A DNA stretch of 64,000 nt from contig NZ_CP126093.1 of NCBI RefSeq assembly GCF_030123065.1, forward strand, positions 4,656,001-4,720,000, in the 5' to 3' direction. The notes beneath the pieces were generated by a model. The model did no database searches and was not told where the DNA came from. It was given only the letters and a program-made list of their open reading frames with translations. The position numbers were made by a program, and so were the translations under genes. This DNA comes from Neobacillus sp. DY30 (GTDB taxonomy: Bacteria; Bacillota; Bacilli; Bacillales; Cytobacillaceae). Below are positions 1 to 8,275 of the stretch, one piece after another. Within the stretch, counting starts at the first letter, position 1; each line of letters opens with the position of its first letter.

Positions 1-47
1 TTATGAAATAGTTTATATATGCTGTCAATTTTATCTAAATAGGCAAT

Positions 48-344
48 TTATTTTAGTAACTCTTTCCATTCATTTTCATCTTCTAAATTAAAATCATGAT
101 TTTTATATGTCTCAATGGTAGTAAAGCTTATGTAATCACTAACCTTAACAGATAAGATATCGTCAATGATCTCGTAAAGTTTTATCTCAGCTTTAGGTTT
201 TTTCCACTTTTTCCTTGTTAAGAAATCCCAAAGTCCGCTTTCTGATACGTCATGATAACCAAGTAAGCGAAATTCTTCTAATTTGCTGATTAATGCTGGT
301 TTTACATCACTGAAAAAATGATTGTACGCATGACTCTTCTCCAT
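48..344 (-). CDS. comN: ComN-family post-transcriptional regulator
   Basis: This 98-residue soluble protein resembles the ComN (YrzD) family, which in B. subtilis acts post-transcriptionally on comE competence mRNA and associates with the division-site protein DivIVA. The N-terminal segment has the family pattern FF..V.PAL..K..EF..LGY, followed by a WDFL...KWKKPK stretch and an acidic C-terminus. Start ATG at 344 has a well-placed GGGAGG. The gene is divergent from spoVB, the same arrangement as in B. subtilis, which supports the call. Function in this organism is inferred from family only. Confidence 0.8.
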   Translation of the reverse strand: MEKSHAYNHFFSDVKPALISKLEEFRLLGYHDVSESGLWDFLTRKKWKKPKAEIKLYEIIDDILSVKVSDYISFTTIETYKNHDFNLEDENEWKELLK

Positions 345-394
345 TGAATATCCTCCCTAAATCCCTCTTAATTACCGCAAAATCAAAACACCTT

Positions 395-425
395 GTCATG
401 CTTTGTCCACCTTAATGCATATAGA
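395..425 (+). promoter_or_regulatory. Candidate sigma-E promoter for spoVB
   Basis: A GTCATGCT element (395-402) and a CATATAGA element (418-425), 15 bases apart, resemble the -35 and -10 of mother-cell sigma-E promoters (GTCATATT / CATACAAT). They lie about 45 bases before the spoVB start. spoVB is a sporulation gene, so the assignment is plausible, but the match is imperfect. Confidence 0.35.
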
Positions 426-470
426 TTAATTGTATATGAATTCTTCTTTTTTGAGAAGGTGGGAAGTAGT

Positions 471-2021
471 ATGTCAAAGTTTTTAAAAGGGACCTTTATC
501 CTATTAATAGCAGGATTAATTACGAGGGTACTCGGATTTATTAACAGAATTGTCATAGCTAGAAGTATTGGTGAAGAAGGTGTCGGCCTCTATATGATGG
601 CTTATCCCACCTTTATCCTTGTTGTGACTCTAACTCAAATGGGACTCCCAGTCGCCATTTCAAAAAATATTGCAGAGGCTGAGGCCAAAGGAAACCATCA
701 GGAAACAAAAAAAATTCTGGTCGTGTCACTGGCAATAACGATTGCGCTGTCACTAATTTTTACACCAGCATTAATCTTGTTAGCACCCATTTTATCTACC
801 ACTCTCTTCACTGATCCAAGAACGTTTTATCCATTAGTAGCAATAGCACCTGTAGTACCGATTATAGCCGTTTCTTCCGTTTTAAGGGGTTATTTTCAAG
901 GAAGGCAAAACATGCGCCCCTCTGCTGTCTCGCAAATATTAGAACAGTTGGTACGGATAACTTTAATTGCTGTCATGACAAAGGCTTTCCTACCTTATGG
1001 TATTGAATATGCCGCCGCTGCAGCGATGGTTGCAGCCATTATTGGCGAAATAGTATCGTTAATTTACTTAATGACTACCTTTAAATTAAAGAAACGCTTT
1101 AGGGTGAGAAAGAATTTTTTCAAATCGGTTCATTCCGGAAAAAAAACATTCAAAGAATTAATGGAAATTGCCTTGCCTACAATGGGCAGCAGAATGATTG
1201 GTTCTGTATCTTGGTTTTTCGAGCCAATTGTTGTCGCTCATAGTTTAGCCCTGGCTGGTGTGGCTGCCGTTGCCGCTACTAAGCAATACGGTTCATTAAC
1301 AGGCTTTGCCATGCCTCTGCTGCTGCTGCCATCGTTTATCACCTACTCTTTAGCAACGTCACTTGTACCAGCTATCAGTGAGGCAAACTCAAAAAATAAT
1401 CATAAATTGATCGAGCATAGGCTGCAGCAGGCATTAAGATTTGCCTTTTTAACAGGAGGCTTGTCCGTTATTGTCTTGTATGTTTTGGCGGATCCTCTCA
1501 TGGAGCTTATGTATGGCTCCACGAAGGGCTCTTACTTTATTCGTCTCATGGCTCCGTTCTTCTTATTTTATTATTATCAAGGACCGCTTCAAGCTGTTTT
1601 GCAGGCGTTGAATTTAGCTAGAGCGGCCATGATAAATAGTTTAATTGGGGCCGTAGTAAAAACAGCTGTGATATTCTTACTCGCTTCACAGCCTGCATTT
1701 GGGATTACAGGTGTGGCGTTAGGAATTATCGTCGGTTTTGTACTTGTAACTGTTCTCCACTTTGCTACGGTATTAAAGAAAATATCATTTAGTTTTTATA
1801 TATGGGATTATGTAAAAGGGACCATCATCATGGCCATCTCTGCTTACCTTGGCTATTGGCTGTTTGAGCATATTCTCTTGGGGGAAAATTTAGTAGTTAG
1901 AGTATTGTCCGCTGCCAGCGGTATGTCACTTATGTACATTATTCTCCTAATAATCGGCGGCTTAATTAAAAAAGAAGATCTAAAAAGAATCCCAATTATA
2001 CGTAATTTAATTCCGGTATGA
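471..2021 (+). CDS. spoVB: Stage V sporulation protein B (polysaccharide/lipid II flippase family)
   Basis: This is an integral membrane protein of the MVF/MATE-like polysaccharide transporter superfamily, about 14 hydrophobic helices in 516 residues. Family members flip undecaprenyl-linked precursors; SpoVB is needed for spore cortex peptidoglycan. The first residues (MSKFLKGTFILL...TRVLGFINRI) are typical of SpoVB. I chose ATG 471 over the upstream in-frame ATG at 393 because GAGAAGGTGGG sits just before 471 and the extra 26 residues are not family-like. It is monocistronic and ends in a strong hairpin shared with the opposing DUF421 gene. Confidence 0.9.
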   Translation: MSKFLKGTFILLIAGLITRVLGFINRIVIARSIGEEGVGLYMMAYPTFILVVTLTQMGLPVAISKNIAEAEAKGNHQETKKILVVSLAITIALSLIFTPALILLAPILSTTLFTDPRTFYPLVAIAPVVPIIAVSSVLRGYFQGRQNMRPSAVSQILEQLVRITLIAVMTKAFLPYGIEYAAAAAMVAAIIGEIVSLIYLMTTFKLKKRFRVRKNFFKSVHSGKKTFKELMEIALPTMGSRMIGSVSWFFEPIVVAHSLALAGVAAVAATKQYGSLTGFAMPLLLLPSFITYSLATSLVPAISEANSKNNHKLIEHRLQQALRFAFLTGGLSVIVLYVLADPLMELMYGSTKGSYFIRLMAPFFLFYYYQGPLQAVLQALNLARAAMINSLIGAVVKTAVIFLLASQPAFGITGVALGIIVGFVLVTVLHFATVLKKISFSFYIWDYVKGTIIMAISAYLGYWLFEHILLGENLVVRVLSAASGMSLMYIILLIIGGLIKKEDLKRIPIIRNLIPV

Positions 2022-2026
2022 CCGCA

Positions 2027-2061
2027 AAGAAGACACGCCCTTATGCATCGCGTGTCTTCTT
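2027..2061. terminator. Bidirectional terminator between spoVB and the DUF421 gene
   Basis: A perfect 12-bp inverted repeat (2027-2038 and 2050-2061, AAGAAGACACGC) with an 11-base loop sits just after the spoVB stop. It contains the stop codon of the convergent gene, so it can serve both directions. Confidence 0.75.
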
Positions 2062-2722
2062 ATTGTTCATCCATGATATCAACAAAAAACTTACCATTTT
2101 CATAACTGCAAAATGAAATCTTCCTTACATCACGGTATCCTAATTTTTTTAATTCCTTACGAAGCCAAAAATTCGTTTTATTTATACGCAGAAGATTTTC
2201 TTCCTCAATCGCACCGTCAATAATTAACGGAATGGTAATATCCCCTTCCTTAGGCTCACCATTCGGCTTATTCATTTTTTCAATGACTGAAAGGCTCCCC
2301 GAAGATTCCAAGATGGCAAACTCAACATCTGCAATACTGCGGATATCCTTTTCCCTTAATTGTGTAAGTAAATCATCAAAATTGTATCGCTGCTTCCTCA
2401 TTGCATTTTCATCAATTTTCCCCTTGTTGATGATAATCGTTGGCTTCCCGTCGACAAGATCGCGAAATTTTTTACTTTTTAATGAAACAACAGCTAAAGT
2501 ATATTGAATAATCATTAAAGATATCATTGGAAGTGCTGTGTGAATCCAAGGTTTATTGATTTCGATGATAGAAGCCACGGCCAATTCACCAATCATGATA
2601 AAAACTACCAGGTCAAGAATACTTAATTCGCCAATTTCTCTTTTTCCCATTACTCTAAATATTAAGAGGATTAATGCATAAAAAAGGATTGTACGCACAG
2701 CAATCGTTATATATACTTCCAC
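2060..2722 (-). CDS. DUF421 / YetF-family membrane protein (YrbG-like)
   Basis: A 220-residue protein of the DUF421 (YetF/YrbG) family. It has three N-terminal membrane helices (residues about 5-85) and a soluble C-terminal YetF-type alpha/beta domain; the pattern RVMGKREIGELS.LDLVVFI is characteristic. Its biochemical role is unknown; several Bacillus members are sporulation-expressed. Start is GTG 2722, with GGGGCGG upstream. Position next to spoVB matches yrbG of B. subtilis. It is single-gene and convergent with spoVB. Confidence 0.8.
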   Translation of the reverse strand: MEVYITIAVRTILFYALILLIFRVMGKREIGELSILDLVVFIMIGELAVASIIEINKPWIHTALPMISLMIIQYTLAVVSLKSKKFRDLVDGKPTIIINKGKIDENAMRKQRYNFDDLLTQLREKDIRSIADVEFAILESSGSLSVIEKMNKPNGEPKEGDITIPLIIDGAIEEENLLRINKTNFWLRKELKKLGYRDVRKISFCSYENGKFFVDIMDEQ

Positions 2723-2895
2723 TTCATTCCGCCCCTTTTTTCATCCTGATTTATTGTTTGCAAAACCAGGCTTAATCATTACGGAATTGTATTCCAATTT
2801 AGAATGAATCTGTAAAATATTTGATTCTACTTTAGACATGCCGTGAATATGCTTGTACTAGGTAAGAATCTGTTTATCCGAAGGGGGAGAGAAAA

Positions 2896-3285
2896 ATCGA
2901 ATCAAAAAGCTTTGGTACTGCTATTTTGTACGGGTTAATTTTTATTTTCTTATTTGCGATTATCAGCAGCCTGTTATTTTCAATCATACTTAGATTCACT
3001 TCTGTGCAAGAAAGCTCACTTCAATACATTGTAACTGCGGTTTCCTTTATTGGTCTATTTGGAGGAGGATTTCTATCTGGAGGAAAGCGTAAACAAAAGG
3101 GCTGGCTGATTGGGGGATTAACTGGGTTCATTTATAGCTTCATTATCTTCTTATCACAGTACTTAGGCTATGATAGACTTTTTGATGTGGAACAAGTCAT
3201 CTATCATATTTGCTATACCTTAATTGCGATGATGGGTGGAATCCTTGGTGTAAACATGGCCTCTAGCAACTCGAGAACAGCATAG
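2896..3285 (+). CDS. TIGR04086-family (YrzE-like) membrane protein
   Basis: A small four-helix membrane protein of the YrzE/TIGR04086 type, function unknown, in its usual place before yajC. The start is uncertain. The only canonical start is TTG 2926, which has no ribosome binding site at a usable distance and falls inside the first helix. A strong AAGGGGGAGAG (2881-2891) instead points at ATC 2896, giving N-terminal residues (M)ESKSFGTAILYG. I list that extended form. The frame is open back to a stop at 2863 with no ATG/GTG. A perfect terminator follows. Confidence 0.65.
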   Translation: MESKSFGTAILYGLIFIFLFAIISSLLFSIILRFTSVQESSLQYIVTAVSFIGLFGGGFLSGGKRKQKGWLIGGLTGFIYSFIIFLSQYLGYDRLFDVEQVIYHICYTLIAMMGGILGVNMASSNSRTA

Positions 3286-3320
3286 AAAAAGGAAGCCAGT
3301 AATTCTTGGCTTCCTTTTTC
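3285..3320. terminator. Bidirectional terminator between yrzE and yajC
   Basis: A perfect 14-bp stem (3285-3298 with 3307-3320, GAAAAAGGAAGCCA) has an 8-base loop and A- and T-rich flanks on either side. It fits as terminator for the plus-strand yrzE-like gene and for the minus-strand ruvA-yajC operon. Confidence 0.85.
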
Positions 3321-3620
3321 TTATTTGTCTAGAGAAACTTCTGAAGTTGTGGAAGTCTTTGCAGATTCCGTTACTTCACGAATGGCGTTTCGGTCATATG
3401 TCAGACGGCTGCCGTCTCCACATTTGATCACGACTTTGTTTTCATCGATTGAATCGATAAATCCATGTAAACCGCCGATCGTGACAATTTTATCACCTTT
3501 CTTTAATTCGTTTTGCATTTGTTGTACCGCTTTAGTACGTTTTTGCTGCGGACGAATTAATAGGAAATAAAATAATACAAACATTAATATTAATGGAATG
3601 ATTGAACCTAATCCTTGCAT
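3321..3620 (-). CDS. yajC: Preprotein translocase accessory subunit YajC
   Basis: YajC is a single-span membrane protein that associates with the SecDF part of the Sec translocase. This 99-residue copy has an N-terminal hydrophobic helix (residues 5-22), the diagnostic LIRPQQKR turn at residues 22-29, then a small beta-rich cytosolic domain containing KKGDKIVTIGGLHG. Length is normal. It is the last gene of the ruvA-ruvB-queA-tgt-yajC run, 29 bases after tgt, and is followed by a strong terminator. Confidence 0.93.
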   Translation of the reverse strand: MQGLGSIIPLILMFVLFYFLLIRPQQKRTKAVQQMQNELKKGDKIVTIGGLHGFIDSIDENKVVIKCGDGSRLTYDRNAIREVTESAKTSTTSEVSLDK

Positions 3621-3649
3621 TTGTTTCCCTCCTTTCCAATATGCATCTA

Positions 3650-4789
3650 TTAGAAATTTTTCGCGTTTGGTTTATTAAAACCATAACGTTCAAAAAACTC
3701 TTCGCGGAAATCACCAAGCCGGTCCTCTCGGATAGCTTGTCTGACCTTCTCCATCAATTTTAACAGAAAATAGAGATTATGGTAACTAGTTAATCTAATT
3801 CCAAATGTTTCATCACATTTTATTAAGTGACGAATATATGCCCGGCTGTAATTTCTGCATGTGTAGCAGTCACAATCAGGGTCAAGCGGACCGAAATCTT
3901 TTGCATATTGAGCATTTTTTACAACTAGACGTCCAGTGCTGGTCATTAATGTACCATTCCTGGCAATCCGTGTTGGCAGTACGCAGTCAAACATATCAAT
4001 ACCACGAATGGCCCCATCAATCAAGGAATCTGGTGAGCCAACCCCCATCAGGTAACGTGGTTTGTTTGTCGGTAATAGCGGCGTAGTAAATTCAAGGACG
4101 GTATTCATAACGTCTTTAGGTTCACCAACAGAAAGTCCGCCAACGGCGTATCCAGGGAAATCCAGCGAAACTAAATCTTTAGCACTCTGCTTCCGAAGTT
4201 CTTCAAACTCCCCGCCTTGTACGATACCAAAGAGCCCTTGGTCATTCGGTCTTTGGTGAGCATTCAAACAGCGCTCCGCCCAACGAGACGTTCTTTCTAC
4301 TGACTTTTTCATGTACTCATATGTAGCCGGGTAAGGAGGACACTCATCAAAGGCCATCATAATGTCAGATCCTAGGTCATTTTGAATTTCCATTGCTTTT
4401 TCAGGTGACAAAAATAATTTTTCACCACTCATATGATTGCGGAAATGAACGCCTTCTTCTTCAATTTTACGAAATTCACTCAAACTAAATACTTGGAAAC
4501 CGCCTGAATCCGTTAAAATCGCACGGTCCCAGTTCATAAACTTATGAAGACCGCCGGCTTCCCTGATAATTTCATTCCCAGGACGAAGCCATAAGTGATA
4601 GGTATTACTTAAAATAATACCTGCACCCATTTCTTTTAGGTCCTCAGGTGACATCGTTTTTACAGTAGCAAGTGTTCCTACCGGCATAAATGCCGGCGTG
4701 TCAAAGGATCCATGAGGAGTATGTACTCTTCCTAAACGGGCACCTGTCTGCTTACAAGTTTTAATAAATTCATATCGAATCGCAGTCAA
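3650..4789 (-). CDS. tgt: Queuine/preQ1 tRNA-guanine transglycosylase
   Basis: Tgt exchanges guanine 34 of GU(N)-anticodon tRNAs for the queuosine precursor preQ1. The 379-residue protein has the full-length family architecture. Visible motifs include the nucleophile region DSGGFQVFSL, the DECPPYPA loop, GGLSVGEPK, MGVGSPD and the zinc site CDCYTC (a CxCxxC motif completed by a later His). The start is TTG 4789 behind GGAAGGAG. It lies 28 bases downstream of queA, whose product acts on the next step, so co-transcription makes sense. Confidence 0.96.
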   Translation of the reverse strand: MTAIRYEFIKTCKQTGARLGRVHTPHGSFDTPAFMPVGTLATVKTMSPEDLKEMGAGIILSNTYHLWLRPGNEIIREAGGLHKFMNWDRAILTDSGGFQVFSLSEFRKIEEEGVHFRNHMSGEKLFLSPEKAMEIQNDLGSDIMMAFDECPPYPATYEYMKKSVERTSRWAERCLNAHQRPNDQGLFGIVQGGEFEELRKQSAKDLVSLDFPGYAVGGLSVGEPKDVMNTVLEFTTPLLPTNKPRYLMGVGSPDSLIDGAIRGIDMFDCVLPTRIARNGTLMTSTGRLVVKNAQYAKDFGPLDPDCDCYTCRNYSRAYIRHLIKCDETFGIRLTSYHNLYFLLKLMEKVRQAIREDRLGDFREEFFERYGFNKPNAKNF

Positions 4790-4817
4790 ATTTTCTTTCT
4801 CCTTCCTAATCGTGAAC

Positions 4818-5846
4818 CTAGATGATCAGCATCGCGTCGCCAAAGCTAAAAAAGCGATAGCGTTCGGCTACAGCACTATTGTAGGCATGTAAGATATTTT
4901 CTCTGCCAGCCAGAGCACTTACAAGCATAATCAGTGTTGATTTCGGCAAATGGAAATTCGTAATCATTCCATCTATTGCCTTAAATTGGTACCCAGGATA
5001 AATGAAAATGTTGGTCCATCCGCTGCTTTCAATGAAGGTTCCATTGTTATCAGAAGCAATGGTTTCAAGTGTCCGGGTTGATGTCGTTCCGACTGTTATA
5101 ATTCTTCCGCCATTTTGGCGTACTTCATTGAGCAAACGTGCTGTTCCTTCGGTAATCATATAATACTCAGAGTGCATATCATGCTCAAGGACATCATCTA
5201 CACTTACAGGTCTGAACGTTCCAAGCCCTACATGCAGAGTGATAAATGCGACATGAACACCTTTATCTCTGACTTCATTCAACAGTTCTTCTGTAAAATG
5301 AAGACCTGCCGTCGGGGCTGCAGCCGATCCCGGTTCACGGGCAAATACTGTTTGATATCGTTCTCTGTCATCGAGCTGCTCTTTAATATATGGAGGTAAT
5401 GGCATTTCCCCTAACCGATCAAGGACTTCATAGAAAATCCCATCGTATTTAAACTCTAACACTCTTCCACCATGATCGGAGGTACCAGTACAAACAGCTG
5501 TTAGGATTCCATCACCGAAGTCTATTTCTGTTCCCTCTTTTACACGCTTTGCAGGCTTAATGAGCGTTTCCCATTGATCCCCTTCTAGCTGCTTTAATAA
5601 TAATACTTCAATTTTGGCCCCAGTATCTTTCTTCATACCAAAAAGGCGTGCAGGAAGTACCCTTGTATCATTTAATACGAGGCAATCCCCTTCACGCAAA
5701 TATTCACTAATATTTTTAAAAATATCATGCTTCAATTCGCCTGTTTCCTTATTCACTACCATTAATCTGCTATCAGTCCGATTTTGCAGCGGAACTTGTG
5801 CAATTAACTCTTCAGGCAAATGAAAATCAAATAAATCTACCTTCAT
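4818..5846 (-). CDS. queA: S-adenosylmethionine:tRNA ribosyltransferase-isomerase
   Basis: QueA transfers and isomerises the ribosyl moiety of AdoMet onto preQ1-tRNA, giving epoxyqueuosine. This 342-residue copy carries canonical motifs: NDTRVLPAR, LPPYI, the AAPTAGLHF loop, GLGTFRPV and the C-terminal NFHLPKSTL. I prefer ATG 5846 (MKVDLFDF) to the TTG at 5867, because family members begin there and AGGGATG precedes it. It sits between ruvB and tgt in one operon. A second, strongly divergent QueA relative is encoded at 9.9-10.9 kb. Confidence 0.95.
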   Translation of the reverse strand: MKVDLFDFHLPEELIAQVPLQNRTDSRLMVVNKETGELKHDIFKNISEYLREGDCLVLNDTRVLPARLFGMKKDTGAKIEVLLLKQLEGDQWETLIKPAKRVKEGTEIDFGDGILTAVCTGTSDHGGRVLEFKYDGIFYEVLDRLGEMPLPPYIKEQLDDRERYQTVFAREPGSAAAPTAGLHFTEELLNEVRDKGVHVAFITLHVGLGTFRPVSVDDVLEHDMHSEYYMITEGTARLLNEVRQNGGRIITVGTTSTRTLETIASDNNGTFIESSGWTNIFIYPGYQFKAIDGMITNFHLPKSTLIMLVSALAGRENILHAYNSAVAERYRFFSFGDAMLII

Positions 5847-5870
5847 AAAAACATCCCTACTTATCAAAAA

Positions 5871-6872
5871 TTACTGTTTTGGAGGCTCCATGTTAAAATG
5901 GCGATAAACTAAATCGGTTACCATTCTTCCTCTTGGAGTACGCTGTAAAAAGCCAATTTGAAGTAAATATGGTTCATACACGTCCTCAATTGTTTCAGAC
6001 TCTTCACCAATCGACGCAGCAATCGTATCAAGCCCTACAGGTCCGCCCCGGAATTTTTCAATAATTCCTTTTAACAGCTTGTGATCGATATGATCAAGAC
6101 CCAGTTTGTCTACCTGTAATAGTTCTAAAGATTCCCTCGCTAACGCAAGATCAATTTCTCCATTGCCCTTTACTTGTGCAAAGTCTCTTACCCTGCGAAG
6201 TAATCGGTTAGCAATCCTCGGGGTACCGCGGGCTCTCCTTGCAATCTCAGCAGCTGACTGGTCGTCAATCTTAGTTTCAAATAAATCCGCTGTTCTTAGT
6301 ACTATATTTTTCAATTGGTCTTCCTTATAATACTCGAGCCGGCTCAAAACTCCAAATCTGTCGCGAAGAGGAGCTGATAAAGATCCTGCCCTTGTTGTAG
6401 CGCCAACAAGCGTAAATGGAGGAAGGTCTAGTCGAACAGACCGGGCACTGGGCCCTTTGCCAATGACAATATCGAGACAAAAATCCTCCATTGCCGGATA
6501 TAGCACCTCTTCAATTTGTCTTGGCAGCCGGTGGATTTCGTCAATAAATAGTACGTCACCTGGTTCGAGTGCGGTAAGAATGGCGGCTAAATCCCCCGGC
6601 CTCTCAATTGCCGGACCTGAGGTAGTACGGATATTTACACCCATTTCATTCGCAATGATAACAGCAAGTGTCGTCTTTCCTAATCCAGGCGGTCCGTAAA
6701 GAAGAACATGATCCAATGTTTCCTTTCGGAGCCTTGCCGCCTCTATAAATATTTCAAGACTTTTTTTCACTTGGTCCTGACCAATGTATTGCCGTAAGTT
6801 CTGAGGCCGGAGGCTTTGCTCTAAGGAGAGTTCGTTCTGGTTTGCTTCACTAGAAATAATTCTCTCATCCAT
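5871..6872 (-). CDS. ruvB: Holliday junction branch migration ATPase RuvB
   Basis: RuvB is the AAA+ motor that, loaded by RuvA, drives branch migration of Holliday junctions. The 333-residue protein has an N-terminal Walker A (GPPGLGKTT), Walker B (LFIDEIHRL), sensor 1 (VGATTRAG), the arginine finger region (LRDRFG) and a C-terminal winged helix ending in GRMVTDLVYRHF. Length is typical. It starts 11 bases after ruvA ends. Confidence 0.97.
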   Translation of the reverse strand: MDERIISSEANQNELSLEQSLRPQNLRQYIGQDQVKKSLEIFIEAARLRKETLDHVLLYGPPGLGKTTLAVIIANEMGVNIRTTSGPAIERPGDLAAILTALEPGDVLFIDEIHRLPRQIEEVLYPAMEDFCLDIVIGKGPSARSVRLDLPPFTLVGATTRAGSLSAPLRDRFGVLSRLEYYKEDQLKNIVLRTADLFETKIDDQSAAEIARRARGTPRIANRLLRRVRDFAQVKGNGEIDLALARESLELLQVDKLGLDHIDHKLLKGIIEKFRGGPVGLDTIAASIGEESETIEDVYEPYLLQIGFLQRTPRGRMVTDLVYRHFNMEPPKQ

Positions 6873-6883
6873 GACTAATCACC

Positions 6884-7495
6884 TTATTTTAAAAGCCGCT
6901 GCAGGGCTTTTTTAATATATTGGTCGGTTGACAGCTGTTCTTTTCTTAACTCAGGTGAAATCTTTTTTACCTCTTTGTCTGAATAGCCAAGTGCCTTTAA
7001 GGCTAATACAGCTTCTTCAAAAGCATGATTAGTCGACTGTACGGCAGCTGGAAATGTATCCGCATTAAATAAATTCGGAAAATAATCCGGTACAATATCC
7101 TGTAATTTCCCTTTTAAGTCTAGTATCATTTGTCTTGCTGTTTTTTTGCCGACCCCAGGGAACTTTACTAGGAAGCTTTCATCTTCATTTTCAATCGCTG
7201 AAACCACCTGCTGTACCTCACCAGAAGCCAAAATCGCTAATGCGCCTTTAGGTCCAATTCCAGAAACATTCAACAACTTCGTAAACAGCTTTTTTTCTTC
7301 TCTAGTTTCGAAGCCATATAATGCCATTAAATCTTCTCGAACGTAATGATATGTATAAACAGTAACATTAGTATTCATTTTCCCAGCATAAATAAACGGA
7401 TTGGGTGTTGAAATTTGATAACCGATCCCGTTATTCTCAATCACAATATATTCAGGACCAACAAATTCAACGGTTCCTTTAACAAATTCGTACAA
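6884..7495 (-). CDS. ruvA: Holliday junction DNA-binding subunit RuvA
   Basis: RuvA tetramers bind four-way junctions and recruit RuvB. The 203-residue protein shows the OB-fold N-terminal domain (YEFVKGTVEFVGPEYIVIE), two helix-hairpin-helix motifs (VSGIGPKGALAIL and FPGVGKKTARQMI) and a C-terminal domain III that contacts RuvB. The start is TTG 7495 with GAGGGAGA upstream. It opens the ruvA-ruvB-queA-tgt-yajC operon. In B. subtilis bofC lies directly upstream; here a two-component system and a three-gene operon intervene. Confidence 0.95.
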   Translation of the reverse strand: MYEFVKGTVEFVGPEYIVIENNGIGYQISTPNPFIYAGKMNTNVTVYTYHYVREDLMALYGFETREEKKLFTKLLNVSGIGPKGALAILASGEVQQVVSAIENEDESFLVKFPGVGKKTARQMILDLKGKLQDIVPDYFPNLFNADTFPAAVQSTNHAFEEAVLALKALGYSDKEVKKISPELRKEQLSTDQYIKKALQRLLK

Positions 7496-7608
7496 TCGCT
7501 TTCTCTCCCTCAGCGTTTCATGTACTCCATTCTATCATACAAACATAAAAGATTTGAAAAAGATCGCTGTGAAGAAAAAGAATAAAAATTTTCTGTAAAA
7601 ATAACAAA

Positions 7609-7626
7609 GCGGCCATATTTGGCCGC
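7609..7626 (-). terminator. Terminator after the response-regulator gene
   Basis: A GCGGCC stem (7609-7614 with 7621-7626) with a 6-base AT loop is followed on the minus strand by TTTGTTATTTTT. It lies 3 bases beyond the stop codon of the response regulator. Confidence 0.75.
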
Positions 7627-7628
7627 GG

Positions 7629-8264
7629 TTACTCTACAAGATGATTCTTTACCGCAAAAAGAGCAGCTTGTGTGCGGTCTGCTAATTCAAGTTTAGCCAG
7701 GAGATTGGATACATGTGTTTTTACCGTTTTTTCAGTAATGAACAGGGAAGCAGCGATTTCCTTATTACTTTTGCCTTTGGCAATTTCCCTAAGGACGTCT
7801 AGTTCTCTTTTAGTAAGCTCTTCCATTACATTTTTTTCATTATTATTTGATAGGTTAGCAAGCAGCTGGGAGGTGGCTTTTGGATGAAGCTGATTCTCAC
7901 CACTCATGATTTTCTTAATACAATTGATTAATTCATCAGGCTCAATGTCTTTTAATTGATAGCCTGAAGCACCAGCTTCTAATGCTGGAATCACATGATC
8001 TTGGTCAGAGAAACTCGTCAGCATCATGATTTTTACTTCCGGCATTTCAGATTTTATTATTTTAGTAGCCTGAATTCCGTCCATTTCAGGCATGACTAGA
8101 TCCATTAATATAAGGTCAGGTTTCAATGTTCGTGCAAGATCGACCGCTTCTCGACCGTTACCTGCTTCACCGATAATTTCTATATCCTTTTGTGTTTTTA
8201 GAAAAAAAGCCAGTCCCCGTCTGACAACATGATGATCATCTGCAATTAAGATCGTAATCCCCAT
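7629..8264 (-). CDS. yhcZ: NarL/LuxR-family response regulator (YhcZ-like)
   Basis: A 211-residue two-component response regulator. Residues 1-120 form the receiver domain with the acidic pair DD (9-10), phospho-acceptor Asp55 (LILMDLVMPEMDG), the T/S switch and Lys104 region. Residues 148-211 form a LuxR-type helix-turn-helix (LTKRELDVLREIAKGKSNKEIA). It follows its cognate kinase by 11 bases with its own GGGGGAGA. Closest relatives by architecture are YhcZ and AirR/YhcR-type regulators. The target genes cannot be read from the sequence. Confidence 0.85.
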   Translation of the reverse strand: MGITILIADDHHVVRRGLAFFLKTQKDIEIIGEAGNGREAVDLARTLKPDLILMDLVMPEMDGIQATKIIKSEMPEVKIMMLTSFSDQDHVIPALEAGASGYQLKDIEPDELINCIKKIMSGENQLHPKATSQLLANLSNNNEKNVMEELTKRELDVLREIAKGKSNKEIAASLFITEKTVKTHVSNLLAKLELADRTQAALFAVKNHLVE

Positions 8265-8275
8265 TGTTTCTCCCC

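Noticed and set aside
393..470. Upstream ATG extension of spoVB
   Set aside because: No binding site, atypical residues, and it would cover the candidate promoter; ATG 471 is well supported.
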